Of a stretch of DNA of 64,000 bases, positions 17,936 through 25,998 are shown in pieces (the stretch's first letter is position 1; each line of letters begins with the position of its first letter). The position numbers and the translations under genes were made by a program. Source of the DNA: Mesorhizobium huakuii (GTDB lineage: Bacteria; Pseudomonadota; Alphaproteobacteria; Rhizobiales; Rhizobiaceae); contig NZ_CP050296.1 in assembly GCF_014189455.1 (NCBI RefSeq), forward strand, positions 186,001 to 250,000. The letters run 5' to 3'. Below the pieces are notes generated by a model. The model had not been told where the DNA came from. It did not search any database and worked only from the letters and a program-made list of their open reading frames with translations.

Positions 17936-18943
17936 TCAGCGCAGCGCCTGCTTGGCGAGCTCTGAGACGATCTCATAGTTCTGCGGCGTGACGAAGCCGG
18001 CGCCCGTGTCGACATTCATCGGTGCCAGCCCCAGCACCACTTGCTGGCAGAGGCTGAGGATCGGCAGATAGCCCTGCATGAACGGCTGCTGGTCGGCCGT
18101 CAGTTGCACCCAGCCGCCCTTGAAACCCTCGACGATCTGCGGGCTGGTGTCGAAGCCGAAATTGAAGATATCGCCCGGCTTCCGGCCCGCGGCCTGCATG
18201 TATGTCGGCACATTGCCGAGCATCTGGCCGCCGGGATAGCCGACCGCCTTGACATTGGGGTTGTTGAGCAAGGCCGCGGTGATCACCGGGATGGCGAGAT
18301 TCGGATCGGCTGCCCACTCGGGTACAGAATTGATTTGAACGACATCGACGCCGGCCTCTTTCAATGCGGCGACTGTCCCGCGCTCGCGTGCGCCTCGGCT
18401 CTCATTGTCGAAGGGACCGATCATGATCGCCTTGTCACCGGATTTCAGCCCGGCCAGCTTGAACGCCTCGGCACCGAGCGCGCGGCCCTGCTGCTCCTGC
18501 TGGGCGCCGACATAGCCGCCGCCAAACGCCGCCGTCACCTTCGGCACCGGCACGTTCTGGTACATCATCTTGATGCCGTCCTTGTGCGCCTGCTCGGCCA
18601 GCGGCATGATCGCGTCGTCGCCGGGATGGCCCATCATGGCGATGCCGCCGGGCTTAACCGCAACCGCCTCGCGCAATTGCTGCACCATTTTCTCGACGTC
18701 CCAGCCCGAGAAGATGTAGTCGACCTTCGGCCCGAGATCGGCCGCCGCCTGCTTGGCGCCATTATAGACGATGGTGCCGAAAGCGTCGCCCTCGGCGCCG
18801 CCGACGAAGAAGCGGATATGGACATCCTTGCACCATTGGGCGTCGAGCGCCCGTGCCGGCAAGGTCGAGACGGCGGCGCAGAGCGCCGTGGTGGCCGCCA
18901 TGACGGCCGTGCGCAAAAATGTCGTTCTGATCGCTATGCTCAT
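17936..18943 (-). CDS. sugar ABC transporter substrate-binding protein
   Basis: 335-residue periplasmic binding protein of the ribose/galactose-type cluster (Peripla_BP_4). A signal peptide (FLRTAVMAATTALCAAVSTLPARA) leads into HIRFFVGGAEGDAFGTIVYNGAKQAAADLG, then VVQINSVPEWAADPNLAIPVITAALL and FNFGFDTSPQIVEGFKGGWVQ in the second lobe. It captures the substrate and delivers it to the permease encoded downstream. The gene has its own hairpin upstream (19012-19032) and another downstream. The ligand is unknown; the adjacent dehydrogenase and isomerase suggest a sugar, polyol or inositol-like compound. Confidence 0.88.
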   Translation of the reverse strand: MSIAIRTTFLRTAVMAATTALCAAVSTLPARALDAQWCKDVHIRFFVGGAEGDAFGTIVYNGAKQAAADLGPKVDYIFSGWDVEKMVQQLREAVAVKPGGIAMMGHPGDDAIMPLAEQAHKDGIKMMYQNVPVPKVTAAFGGGYVGAQQEQQGRALGAEAFKLAGLKSGDKAIMIGPFDNESRGARERGTVAALKEAGVDVVQINSVPEWAADPNLAIPVITAALLNNPNVKAVGYPGGQMLGNVPTYMQAAGRKPGDIFNFGFDTSPQIVEGFKGGWVQLTADQQPFMQGYLPILSLCQQVVLGLAPMNVDTGAGFVTPQNYEIVSELAKQALR

Positions 18944-19011
18944 GCACTTGTCCTCCCATTGTTTCCCTCGTCAGCCGAGGGCTTTGACGATTTGCTGGCA
19001 TTGGCACTGAC

Positions 19012-19032
19012 GGCCGGCTCCTCCCGCCGGCC
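19012..19032 (-). promoter_or_regulatory. intercistronic hairpin upstream of binding-protein gene
   Basis: Inverted repeat GGCCGGC (19012-19018) / GCCGGCC (19026-19032) with a seven-base loop, in the 111-base gap between the isomerase-like gene and the binding-protein gene. It may partly attenuate or protect the transcript; no T-run follows. Confidence 0.4.
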
Positions 19033-19054
19033 AATTCTCACATCAAGTTTGGCT

Positions 19055-19963
19055 TCACGTCGGATTTGGCAGGTAGCTGGCGCCTCCCCGGCATTGCTTG
19101 AGATAGTCCAGCGCCCGCGCCTGCCCGGTGATTTCGAGATCGCCGCGATAGACCGGGTCGTGCCAGCCCTCGATGTCGATGGCGCCCTTGTAGCCGGCCA
19201 GCCGCAATTCGCTGATCACCCGCGTCCAGTCGCTGTCGCCGAAGCCCGGCGTGCGCATCTGCACGAAGGGCAGCCGGCCGAAAACGCCGTGCTCGCGGAT
19301 GACATCCCAACGCACGGTGGCGTCCTTGCCATGGACATGGAAGATGCGCGGTGCCCATTTGCGGATTTGCGGCATCGGATCGATCAGATAGACGAGCTGA
19401 TGGCAGGGTTCCCATTCGAGGCCAAGGTTCTCATCAGGCAATTCGTTGAACATCAGCTCCCAGGCATCCGGATTGTGGGCGATGTTCCAGTCGCCGGCGG
19501 CCCAGTTGCCATCCATGGCGCAATTCTCGAAGGCGATGCGCACGCCCTTGTCGGCGGCGCGTTTTGCCAGCGGACCCCACACTTCGCGGAAGCGCGGCAG
19601 GCTGTCGGTCAGCTTCTTGCCGCGCAGGCGCCCGGTGAAGCCGCTGACCATCGAAGTGCCGAACAGATGCGCGTTGTCGATGACCGTTTCCCAAGCCGCA
19701 AGCACACCGCGATCGACCTCGCCATCCTCCAGCGGATTGCCGAACACGCCCAGGGAAGACACGATGACATCGGCATCGCCGATCGCCTCGCGGATCTGGC
19801 CGGCAAGGCGTGGAAGGTCCTTGCCGCCCAAGGTCTGCCAGAAGAAGGGCTGGATGCTTTCGAAACCGAGCGGCAGGATCTGCTTGATATAGGCTGCCGG
19901 GTCGTCGAGATTGGCCCGCACCATGGTGCCGATCCTGATGTCGAGAAGCGGGTTTGGCATCAC
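19055..19963 (-). CDS. sugar phosphate isomerase/epimerase (xylose isomerase-like TIM barrel)
   Basis: 302 residues of the AP_endonuc_2/IolE-like TIM-barrel family. Metal- and substrate-binding segments are visible: GVRIAFENCAMDG near residue 150, LGLEWEPCHQLVYLIDP near residue 195, RIFHVHGKDA near residue 225 and IDIEGWHDPVY near residue 265. These give the Glu-Asp/His-His-Glu metal set. The enzyme should isomerise, epimerise or dehydrate a keto-sugar or keto-polyol in the cytoplasm. Its start overlaps the end of the dehydrogenase gene by four bases, so the two act together on the imported compound. Confidence 0.86.
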   Translation of the reverse strand: MMPNPLLDIRIGTMVRANLDDPAAYIKQILPLGFESIQPFFWQTLGGKDLPRLAGQIREAIGDADVIVSSLGVFGNPLEDGEVDRGVLAAWETVIDNAHLFGTSMVSGFTGRLRGKKLTDSLPRFREVWGPLAKRAADKGVRIAFENCAMDGNWAAGDWNIAHNPDAWELMFNELPDENLGLEWEPCHQLVYLIDPMPQIRKWAPRIFHVHGKDATVRWDVIREHGVFGRLPFVQMRTPGFGDSDWTRVISELRLAGYKGAIDIEGWHDPVYRGDLEITGQARALDYLKQCRGGASYLPNPT

Positions 19964-20991
19964 AGTTCTTCCCTTGCAATTGCCACGCGCCGACCGGTCT
20001 CGGCGCTTTCGATGGCGCCGAAAACCATGGCCAAGCTTTTGATGTTGTCGGCGCCATGCGTTTCCGGCTCGGTGCCGGTTTCGACCGCGCGCATGAAATC
20101 CTGGATGATGCCGAGATGGCCGCCGACACGATCGGCAGGGTCGAGCAGCGGCACCTCGATCGGCTGGGTCTTGTCGATGATACCGTCGCGGCCGGACGCA
20201 ACCACCTCCGCCTTCAGCCCGTCATGGCCGTCCCACAACAGGCTGCCGCGCTCGGCAACGATGCGCCAGCTGCCCTCCCAGCTGGTGCGAAAGCCGTCGG
20301 CGCACCAGGAGCCGGCATAGGTAAAAACCTTGCCGCCGCCGAGATCGAAGACCGCACTTGCCGACGAACCCTGCCGATACCAGGAATTGGCCGGCTCCCA
20401 CTCCTGGCAATAGACGCTGGCCGGTTCGCCGCCGGCCATGTAGCGAGCGGCGTCGAATGTGTGGATCGCCATGTCGAGCAAAAGCACATGCGCCATCTCC
20501 TCGCGAAAGCCGCCGAAATGCGGCGCGACGAAGAAATCGGCATGGATGCTGGTCGGCGTGCCTATGGCGCCGGAATCGAGAAAGCGTCGGATGCGCCTGA
20601 CATTGGCGACATAGCGGCGGTTCTGGACCACCGCATGAATGCGTCCCGCCTGGCGGGCGGCGGCGATGATGGCGCGAGCATTCTCCGGACTGTCGGCCAA
20701 CGGCTTTTCGGTCAGCAGATGGCAATTGTGGGCGAAGGCTGAAAGCGCGACTTCGCGACGGGCGGCAGGGACCACGACATCGAACACCGCGTCAGGGCTG
20801 GTCTGGTCGAGCACTGCGTCGAGGCTGGTGCCGATGACTATGCCGGCGAGGTCGTATTCGCGCGCCCTCGCCTGCGCCCGTTCGGCGTCGAGATCGACAA
20901 GGCCGACAATGGCGAGCCCGTCGATCTGCCTCGCGGCATCGAGCCACTGCCTGCTCATCGCGCCACAGCCGACGAGGACGACATTCATCAT
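19960..20991 (-). CDS. Gfo/Idh/MocA family NAD(P)-dependent oxidoreductase
   Basis: 343 residues. The Rossmann N-terminus reads MMNVVLVGCGAMSRQWLDAA, followed by the family motif LTEKPLADSPENAR (EKP, near residue 95) with the catalytic Lys. A C-terminal alpha/beta domain includes HVLLLDMAIHTFDAARYMAGG with the conserved Asp and His. It oxidises a hydroxyl of a sugar or inositol. It is the first gene of the operon, preceded by GGGAGGA, and faces the LacI-type regulator across a gap with two operator-like palindromes. Confidence 0.88.
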   Translation of the reverse strand: MMNVVLVGCGAMSRQWLDAARQIDGLAIVGLVDLDAERAQARAREYDLAGIVIGTSLDAVLDQTSPDAVFDVVVPAARREVALSAFAHNCHLLTEKPLADSPENARAIIAAARQAGRIHAVVQNRRYVANVRRIRRFLDSGAIGTPTSIHADFFVAPHFGGFREEMAHVLLLDMAIHTFDAARYMAGGEPASVYCQEWEPANSWYRQGSSASAVFDLGGGKVFTYAGSWCADGFRTSWEGSWRIVAERGSLLWDGHDGLKAEVVASGRDGIIDKTQPIEVPLLDPADRVGGHLGIIQDFMRAVETGTEPETHGADNIKSLAMVFGAIESAETGRRVAIAREEL

Positions 20992-21049
20992 CCGGCATTC
21001 CTCCCGTCCGGTCCCTCCAGACCGATCGTCACGGCATTCACGGCATCAC

Positions 21050-21077
21050 CGTAAACGTTTTTCCGTAAACGTTTACG
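21050..21077. promoter_or_regulatory. LacI-type tandem operators
   Basis: CGTAAACGTTTACG (21064-21077) is a perfect 14-base palindrome with the central CG typical of LacI/GalR sites. CGTAAACGTTTTTC (21050-21063) directly before it is an imperfect copy (three mismatches to the perfect copy, at its 3' end). Both lie in the gap between the divergent regulator and the operon, 60-90 bases before the dehydrogenase gene, a position suited to repression of that operon and autoregulation. Confidence 0.8.
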
Positions 21078-21185
21078 AGAACACACCCGATAGCGTAGAA
21101 TGTCAATCGGCTGCTCTCAAAAATCGTCCCGAAGCCTTGGCCTGAGCGGCAGCCGGTGCTAGCCAAGGCAGGGGGAGAATGATCT

Positions 21186-22211
21186 TTGGCGTCCAGCATC
21201 CACGACCTCGCGCGTCATCTGAACATTTCGATCGGCACCGTGTCGCGGGCGCTGAACGGCCGCGCCGACGTCAATGCCGACACCCGCCAGCGCGTGCTCG
21301 ACGCCGCCAAAAAGCTGAATTATTCACCCAACCAGTCCGGCCGCAGCCTGCGCCAGGGCGCCACCCGTTCGATCGCCTTCATGCTGCAGCCGCATCCGGG
21401 CGACCAGCAATATGGCGAACCGTTCTTCATTCCATTCCTGATCGGTCTGCAGGGCCGGCTTGCCGACTATGACCTGGATCTGATGGTCGTCATGGGTGAG
21501 CCCGGCCAATATCAGCAGGAGAGGCTGCGCCGCGTGGTTGAGACGCGCCGGGCCGACGCGGTCGTGTTGGCCAATACACGGCGGGAAGACGATCGGATCG
21601 ACTATCTCAGCAAGGCCGGCTTTCCCTTCGCCACGCTTGGCCGAAGTCAATCCGGCGGCGACACCTATCCTTCGCTCGATATCGATTTCGAGAAAGCCGG
21701 CTGCGACGCGGTCGACCGGCTGGTCGCGCGCGGCCACCGCCGCATCGCTGCCATCCGCCCTTCGCATGATCTCAACTTCGGCTACCTGTTCCTGGACGGC
21801 TACCGCAAGGCGCTGCAGCGACACGGCATCGAAGTCGACCCCGGCCTGATCGCCGACGGCTTCATCAACGAGGCCGGCGGGTACCAGGTGACGCCGCGCG
21901 TGATGCTCTCCAAGGACCGGCCCACCGCCATCATCTTCAACAACGACGCCATGGCGCTCGGCGGCTGCAAGGCGCTGGCCGAGATGGGCATCAGGCCAGG
22001 CCATGATATCGCGGTGATCGTCATCGTCGACACGCCGCTCTGCCGCTATTTCTCGCCGGCGCTGACCGCCTTCCGTCCGGCGCTGGAGCCGATGGGCCGG
22101 CGCCTGGCCGAAATGCTGCTGGCCTCCCTTCCCGCCTTCGCCGGCCCCGAGGGCCCGCGCATCATCCACGAAGTCTGGCCGCTGGAGCTGATCGCCCGCG
22201 ACAGCGATTGA
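21186..22211 (+). CDS. LacI family transcriptional regulator
   Basis: 341 residues. The N-terminal helix-turn-helix and hinge read SIHDLARHLNISIGTVSRAL, NADTRQRVLDAAKKLNYSPN and RSLRQGATRSIAFML; the rest is a periplasmic-binding-protein-like effector domain ending FRPALEPMGRRLAEMLLAS. Translation starts at TTG 21186, with GGGGGAG eight bases upstream; a nearby ATG at 21179 is out of frame. The effector is likely the sugar or its metabolite taken up by the divergent operon. Two LacI-type palindromes in the shared gap are its probable targets. Confidence 0.9.
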   Translation: MASSIHDLARHLNISIGTVSRALNGRADVNADTRQRVLDAAKKLNYSPNQSGRSLRQGATRSIAFMLQPHPGDQQYGEPFFIPFLIGLQGRLADYDLDLMVVMGEPGQYQQERLRRVVETRRADAVVLANTRREDDRIDYLSKAGFPFATLGRSQSGGDTYPSLDIDFEKAGCDAVDRLVARGHRRIAAIRPSHDLNFGYLFLDGYRKALQRHGIEVDPGLIADGFINEAGGYQVTPRVMLSKDRPTAIIFNNDAMALGGCKALAEMGIRPGHDIAVIVIVDTPLCRYFSPALTAFRPALEPMGRRLAEMLLASLPAFAGPEGPRIIHEVWPLELIARDSD

Positions 22212-22233
22212 TGGAGCCGTTAGACTAGGGCTA

Positions 22234-22548
22234 TCAATCCACCTTCTTCTCGCCCCGCTCGCCGGCCTTGACGATATCGCCAGTCGTGAACAGGATTTCC
22301 TTCAGTTCCGCCCGCCAATCCTTCTTCTGGCGCAGCAGGAATTCCAGATCCATGCCGAAATGCTTGAACTCCTCGCCTTGCGCGTTCTTCATGATGGCGC
22401 GCGCCTGCGGGTCCTTCTCCACCGAGATGCGCTGCTCGTACCAGCCGATCGCCTCCGCCTCCTCGATCAGCGAGGTGATCATGCGGGCAAAGGTCCGCAC
22501 CTTCTGCGACAGTTCTTCAGGCGGTTCGTGATACTGGTCGAAACCCAT
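22234..22548 (-). CDS. encapsulated-ferritin-like (EncFtn) ferroxidase, no shell gene nearby
   Basis: 104 residues, a two-helix ferritin-like protein. The helix-1 segment EEAEAIGWYEQRI (residues 29-41) and helix-2 segment GEEFKHFGMDLEFLLRQ (58-74) closely match the EncFtn family of Rhodospirillum rubrum. In my alignment Glu30, Glu60 and His63 take the places of the ferroxidase-centre residues Glu32, Glu62 and His65, and Trp36-Tyr37 are also kept. The tail LKEILFTTGDIVKAGERGEKKVD also matches, up to where known members carry an encapsulin-targeting peptide, which is absent. EncFtn forms decamers that oxidise iron. No encapsulin gene is in the window. Downstream and upstream genes are unrelated in function. 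Confidence 0.8.
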   Translation of the reverse strand: MGFDQYHEPPEELSQKVRTFARMITSLIEEAEAIGWYEQRISVEKDPQARAIMKNAQGEEFKHFGMDLEFLLRQKKDWRAELKEILFTTGDIVKAGERGEKKVD

Positions 22549-22603
22549 ATCGTCCTCCGTGAGCCATTCCCATGAATGCCTCGGAGCCGCCGCCGGTTCC
22601 GCC

Positions 22604-23368
22604 TCATCGCTGCAATTCCGCCAGCGCCCGCTCCAGCGGCGCCGGCGAAATCTGGATCGGGCCGGAGAACGGCACGTCCATGTCCAGGATCAGGTAGATC
22701 GCTCCGGCGATCAGCGCGGCGGAAACCACGAAGGTTGCAAAAGTGATCGCGTTCCTCGGCGCCCTGAATCCGAAACTGGCGAAGATCAGCCCCAGCCACG
22801 CAACCAGCATGGCGATCAGCGGCCCGGGGATGGCGCCCTCCGACTGCTCGATCAGCACCCAGCGCATTTCCAGCACTTTCTGCAAGCGCTGGCGGGCATC
22901 CTGCAACAGCATGCCATGCGTCGCATCGGGCGGCGCCAGAGCGTTCAGCCTTGTGCCGATCTCCGTCAGCAAATGTTCGGATAGCTGGTTGGACACGACA
23001 GGCGTTTCGCTGGTTTTCATCGAGCCGGCCGCCACACGCTGCACATAGGCGACCAGCGGTTCGCGCACCGCGTCGGCTTCAGGGCCGTATTGGCGCAATG
23101 TCCGGTCCAGAAGGATCAGCTCCGTCGCATAGGCGTGCACATTGTGATCGATCGATTCGAAGGTGTTCTTGGCCGAGTTGATCATCAGGCCGAGCACCAG
23201 CGAGGTCATGACGCCGAACAGATTGGCGGCGAGCCGCACGACATTGTTTGTATCGTCGTCGCGATGCCTGGCCGGCAGCCTCGGCCAGATTGCCATGCTG
23301 ACCAGCGGGGCGGCCACCAGGCACAGGAAAATTACCGCTGCGATCAGGGCTTCGCGCATGAAGCTCAT
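22604..23368 (-). CDS. DUF4239 (bestrophin-like) membrane protein
   Basis: 254 residues with about four membrane helices: two near the N-terminus (REALIAAVIFLCLVAAPLVS and LFGVMTSLVLGLMINSA), a soluble central helical domain, and two at the C-terminus (LIAMLVAWLGLIFASFGFRA and TFATFVVSAALIAGAIYLIL). The motif around FESIDHNVHAYATELILLDRTL is typical of the DUF4239 family. Function unknown; a channel-like role has been suggested for relatives. No good ribosome site precedes any candidate ATG; the one at 23368 is used, with 23359 as alternative. It lies upstream of the EncFtn-like gene, 55 bases away. Confidence 0.75.
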   Translation of the reverse strand: MSFMREALIAAVIFLCLVAAPLVSMAIWPRLPARHRDDDTNNVVRLAANLFGVMTSLVLGLMINSAKNTFESIDHNVHAYATELILLDRTLRQYGPEADAVREPLVAYVQRVAAGSMKTSETPVVSNQLSEHLLTEIGTRLNALAPPDATHGMLLQDARQRLQKVLEMRWVLIEQSEGAIPGPLIAMLVAWLGLIFASFGFRAPRNAITFATFVVSAALIAGAIYLILDMDVPFSGPIQISPAPLERALAELQR

Positions 23369-23553
23369 TTCTGCACGGCATGCGTCAATTGCCAATGGCA
23401 AGGCAGTCAGTCGAAAGCGAAAGTTGGAGCGTGCTCCCGGCTACGCTGCGATATCGCAGCGCCTTGCCGGGCTGAAAGACGGCGCGGTAATGTCCTGCTG
23501 TCCGTCGCGGCAATTCGATCAGCAAGGAGGCCGGCATTTCTGCAAGATCATCC

Positions 23554-24618
23554 TTGCCGCTCCTTGGGCCGCTCCTCCGGCGCCGACCGCTGCTGCCGGC
23601 CCTGCTTGTGCTGCTGGCGGCGGCGATCTTCCTTGCCGATACGATCACCAATCTCGAGATCGCGGTCGCGGTCTTCTATGTCGCGGTTGTCCTGATCGCG
23701 GTCCGCTATCTCGACCGTCGCGGCGTGGCGATCGTGGCGGCGGCCTGCATGGCGCTCACCGTGCTGAGTTTTTTCCTGACGCGGGCCGGGTCCATGCCGG
23801 CGGGCGTGGTCAACTGCGCCATCAGCCTGGTGGCTATCGCCGTCACCGCCTATCTGGCGCTGCGCACCGCCGCCGCCGAGGCGTCCGCGCGCGAGGCGCA
23901 GGCGCAACTCGCCCACATCACGCGGGTGACGATGCTGGGCGAATTGACGGCCTCGATCGCCCACGAGCTCAACCAGCCGCTGGCGGCGATCGTGCTCAAC
24001 GGCAACGCTGCCCAGCGCTGGCTGGCGGGCGGCAATCGCGATGAGGCCGGCAAGGCGGCCGAGCGCATCGTCAGGGACGCTGAACGCGCCAGCGAACTGA
24101 TCAAGCGCCTGCGCGGGCTCACCCGGAAAGCCGCCGGCAAGGCGATCTGGCTCGACGTCAACAAGACGGTCACGGAGACGTTGCCCCTGGTCCAGAACGA
24201 GGCCGGCCGGAACCACGCCGCCTTGCGGACTGAACTGGCCAGCGGCCTTCCTCAGATCCAGGTCGACCCGGTGCAGATCCAGCAGGTCATTCTCAACCTG
24301 ACCCTCAATGCCCTGGAGGCGGTGAAGGATGAGAGCGTGCGCGACGTGACGGTGCAGACCAGCCTCGGCAAACCGGGTGAGGTCATAATTGCCGTCCGCG
24401 ATTCCGGCCGTGGCCTGGACGGCGTGCAGATGGACCATCTTTTCGATGCCTTCTACACCACCAAGCCGGACGGCATGGGCATGGGGCTTGCCATCAGCCG
24501 CTCGATCGTCGAGAGCCATGGCGGGCGCATCTGGGCGGAACCGGTGGTACCGCGCGGCGCCGCCTTCCGCTTCTCGCTGCCGGCCGGCAGGACAGGGTCG
24601 CGCGGACCAGACCGGTGA
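23554..24618 (+). CDS. sensor histidine kinase of FixJ-type two-component system
   Basis: 354 residues. Three or four membrane helices fill the first 100 residues with almost no periplasmic domain. A cytoplasmic helix leads to the H-box LTASIAHELNQPLAA with phospho-acceptor His137. N-box LNLTLNALEAV, G1 VRDSGRGL, F/G2 FDAFYTTKPDGMGMGLAISRSIVESHGG are intact. It phosphorylates the response regulator encoded directly downstream. The TTG at 23554 has no ribosome site, whereas AAGGAGG at 23524-23530 lies five bases before an in-frame ATT at 23536, which would add MSARSS. The true start is thus uncertain. The stimulus is unknown; with few extracellular residues it may sense a membrane or intracellular signal. 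Confidence 0.85.
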   Translation: MPLLGPLLRRRPLLPALLVLLAAAIFLADTITNLEIAVAVFYVAVVLIAVRYLDRRGVAIVAAACMALTVLSFFLTRAGSMPAGVVNCAISLVAIAVTAYLALRTAAAEASAREAQAQLAHITRVTMLGELTASIAHELNQPLAAIVLNGNAAQRWLAGGNRDEAGKAAERIVRDAERASELIKRLRGLTRKAAGKAIWLDVNKTVTETLPLVQNEAGRNHAALRTELASGLPQIQVDPVQIQQVILNLTLNALEAVKDESVRDVTVQTSLGKPGEVIIAVRDSGRGLDGVQMDHLFDAFYTTKPDGMGMGLAISRSIVESHGGRIWAEPVVPRGAAFRFSLPAGRTGSRGPDR

Positions 24619-24623
24619 AGCCA

Positions 24624-25235
24624 ATGAACGAGCCAGAACAGATCGTTTTCGTCATCGACGACGACCCCGCCATGCGCGAAGCGCTCGACAGCCTGCTGCG
24701 CTCGGTAGGGCTTGACATCAGGTGTTTCGGTTCGGTCGCCGAATTCCTGGGCGCGCCGAGGCCCGATATTCCCTCCTGCCTGGTGCTCGACGTGCGCCTG
24801 CCCGGCAAGAGCGGCATGGATTTCCAGAAGGAGCTCGCTCTTTCGGATGCCCCGCTGCCGGTGATCATCATGACCGGCCATGGCGACATCGCCATGTCGG
24901 TGCAGGCGATGAAGACCGGCGCCGTCGATTTCCTGCCAAAACCGTTCCGCGAACAGGACCTGCTCGATGCCATCGCCGCAGCCCTGGACAAGGACCGGCT
25001 GCGGCGGGCACAAGCGGCCGAACTCGCCATCTTGCGCGAGCGCCTGGCGACGCTGAGCGATGGCGAGCGCAGTGTCGTGGTGCTGGTGGTGCAGGGGCGG
25101 CTCAACAAGCAGGTCGCCGGCGACCTCGGCGTCAGCGAGATAACCGTCAAGGTCCGCCGGGCGCGGGCCATGCGCAAGATGCAGGCCGGCTCGCTGGCCG
25201 AGCTGATAAAAATGGCTGGCAAGCTCGGAATCTGA
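24624..25235 (+). CDS. FixJ/LuxR-family response regulator
   Basis: 203 residues. Receiver domain: acidic pocket VIDDDP (Asp12-13-14), phospho-acceptor Asp56 in CLVLDVRLPGKSG, IIMTGHGDIAMSVQAMKTGA and the Lys of LPKPF. A short linker leads to a LuxR-type HTH (LSDGERSVVVLVVQGRLNKQVAGDLGVSEITVKVRRARAMRKM). Once phosphorylated by the kinase encoded upstream it should dimerise and act on DNA. The kinase stop overlaps an alternative GTG start at 24615; the ATG at 24624 is preferred. Its target is not shown by the sequence; the ABC transporter genes downstream are a possibility. Confidence 0.9.
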   Translation: MNEPEQIVFVIDDDPAMREALDSLLRSVGLDIRCFGSVAEFLGAPRPDIPSCLVLDVRLPGKSGMDFQKELALSDAPLPVIIMTGHGDIAMSVQAMKTGAVDFLPKPFREQDLLDAIAAALDKDRLRRAQAAELAILRERLATLSDGERSVVVLVVQGRLNKQVAGDLGVSEITVKVRRARAMRKMQAGSLAELIKMAGKLGI

Positions 25236-25599
25236 CCGCTTCAAGGCAGCAAATAAATCTCTACTTTTCAATGCATTGCTGGTGAATCCCTTGCCGCGTG
25301 GCCTGCCTCCTTATGCCTTGGTATCAGGCCATATACTTAAGATTCCGGCGCCCCGCGTTGACACCTCGCGAGCAGCGGGCGTAAGGCGGCGTGGCTTCGG
25401 ATGACCGAGCATCAATTCGAGATCGAACAGGTTATGGACAGCTATCCCAGTCGCTGTCCGGATCAAGCCCCAGGCACGGTCCGGACACTGGCCCCGTCAA
25501 CAGATTTGGTTTCCGGCATGTGGCGCCGGTCGGGCCTGGGCAGGGCATAACCCGCCTTCGGCTCGCCTTGCCGTCCCGCCGGACCGCAAGAGGTGAGCC
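25236..25599. other. intergenic stretch with structured leader, no recognised riboswitch class
   Basis: 364 bases ahead of a small gene and the double-permease ABC genes. It contains TGTCCGG (25455-25461) paired to CCGGACA about 20 bases on, and several shorter inverted repeats. A 49-codon reading frame (25401-25550, MTEHQFEIEQVMDSYPS...) starts with ATG but has a weak ribosome site; I do not call it a gene. No consensus for a known riboswitch was found by eye. Confidence 0.4.
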
Positions 25600-25851
25600 A
25601 TGAACACCAACGTCATCCCTTTCCCCACGCGCCCTGTCGCGCGTTCCGCTTCGACCGCACGCCCGTCCGTTGGAACAACGCGCGGCCTGGCGGGCAAAGC
25701 CGGCTTCACCATGCCGCCGACAAGGCTCGTCTGCGTCTGGCGACGCGGCACGGTGAGCGGCCGCCTGGAGTGCCGCTGGACGCAGGAGCAAAAACCCGTT
25801 TCCGAAGAGGGCGTCAGTCGTCGAACGGTCCTCCCGCAGCGCGCTGCCTGA
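25600..25851 (+). CDS. small conserved hypothetical protein
   Basis: 83 residues: MNTNVIPFPTRPVARSAST, a disordered Ser/Thr/Pro-rich region, then RLVCVWRRGTVSGRLECRWTQE. The last block (a Trp/Cys-containing beta-hairpin with G-R-L-E-C-R-W) recurs in short rhizobial proteins of unknown function, recalled from general knowledge rather than a search. GAGGTGAG immediately upstream gives a good ribosome site. It lies between a two-component system and an ABC transporter. Confidence 0.6.
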   Translation: MNTNVIPFPTRPVARSASTARPSVGTTRGLAGKAGFTMPPTRLVCVWRRGTVSGRLECRWTQEQKPVSEEGVSRRTVLPQRAA

Positions 25852-25888
25852 GCCCCTCTTCGACGCGACCCAAATCTCCGCACTGACG

Positions 25889-25927
25889 GCCGAGCCTTGG
25901 CGCTCGGCGCGACCGCCTCCCGGTCGC
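25889..25927 (+). promoter_or_regulatory. two adjacent hairpins ahead of the ABC permease gene
   Basis: GCCGAG (25889-25894) / CTCGGC (25903-25908), then GCGACCG (25909-25915) / CGGTCGC (25921-25927) with a five-base loop. They sit back to back in the 147-base gap before the permease gene. The second is strong. No T-run follows, so this is not a simple terminator; it may be part of a regulatory leader. Confidence 0.45.
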
Positions 25928-25998
25928 AGCGTTGCGCATGCCCGCAATCACCCTCTCCCAAGCCATACCGCAATCGGCCCATCATTCGGAGGCCCGCC

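Noticed and set aside
18041..20320. Plus-strand open frame of 759 codons across the sugar operon
   Set aside because: It spans three real minus-strand genes and their gaps; no domain or start signal.
25300..25600. Known riboswitch (for example yybP-ykoY or guanidine types)
   Set aside because: Key conserved bases such as GGGGAGUAG or paired ACGR loops are not present.
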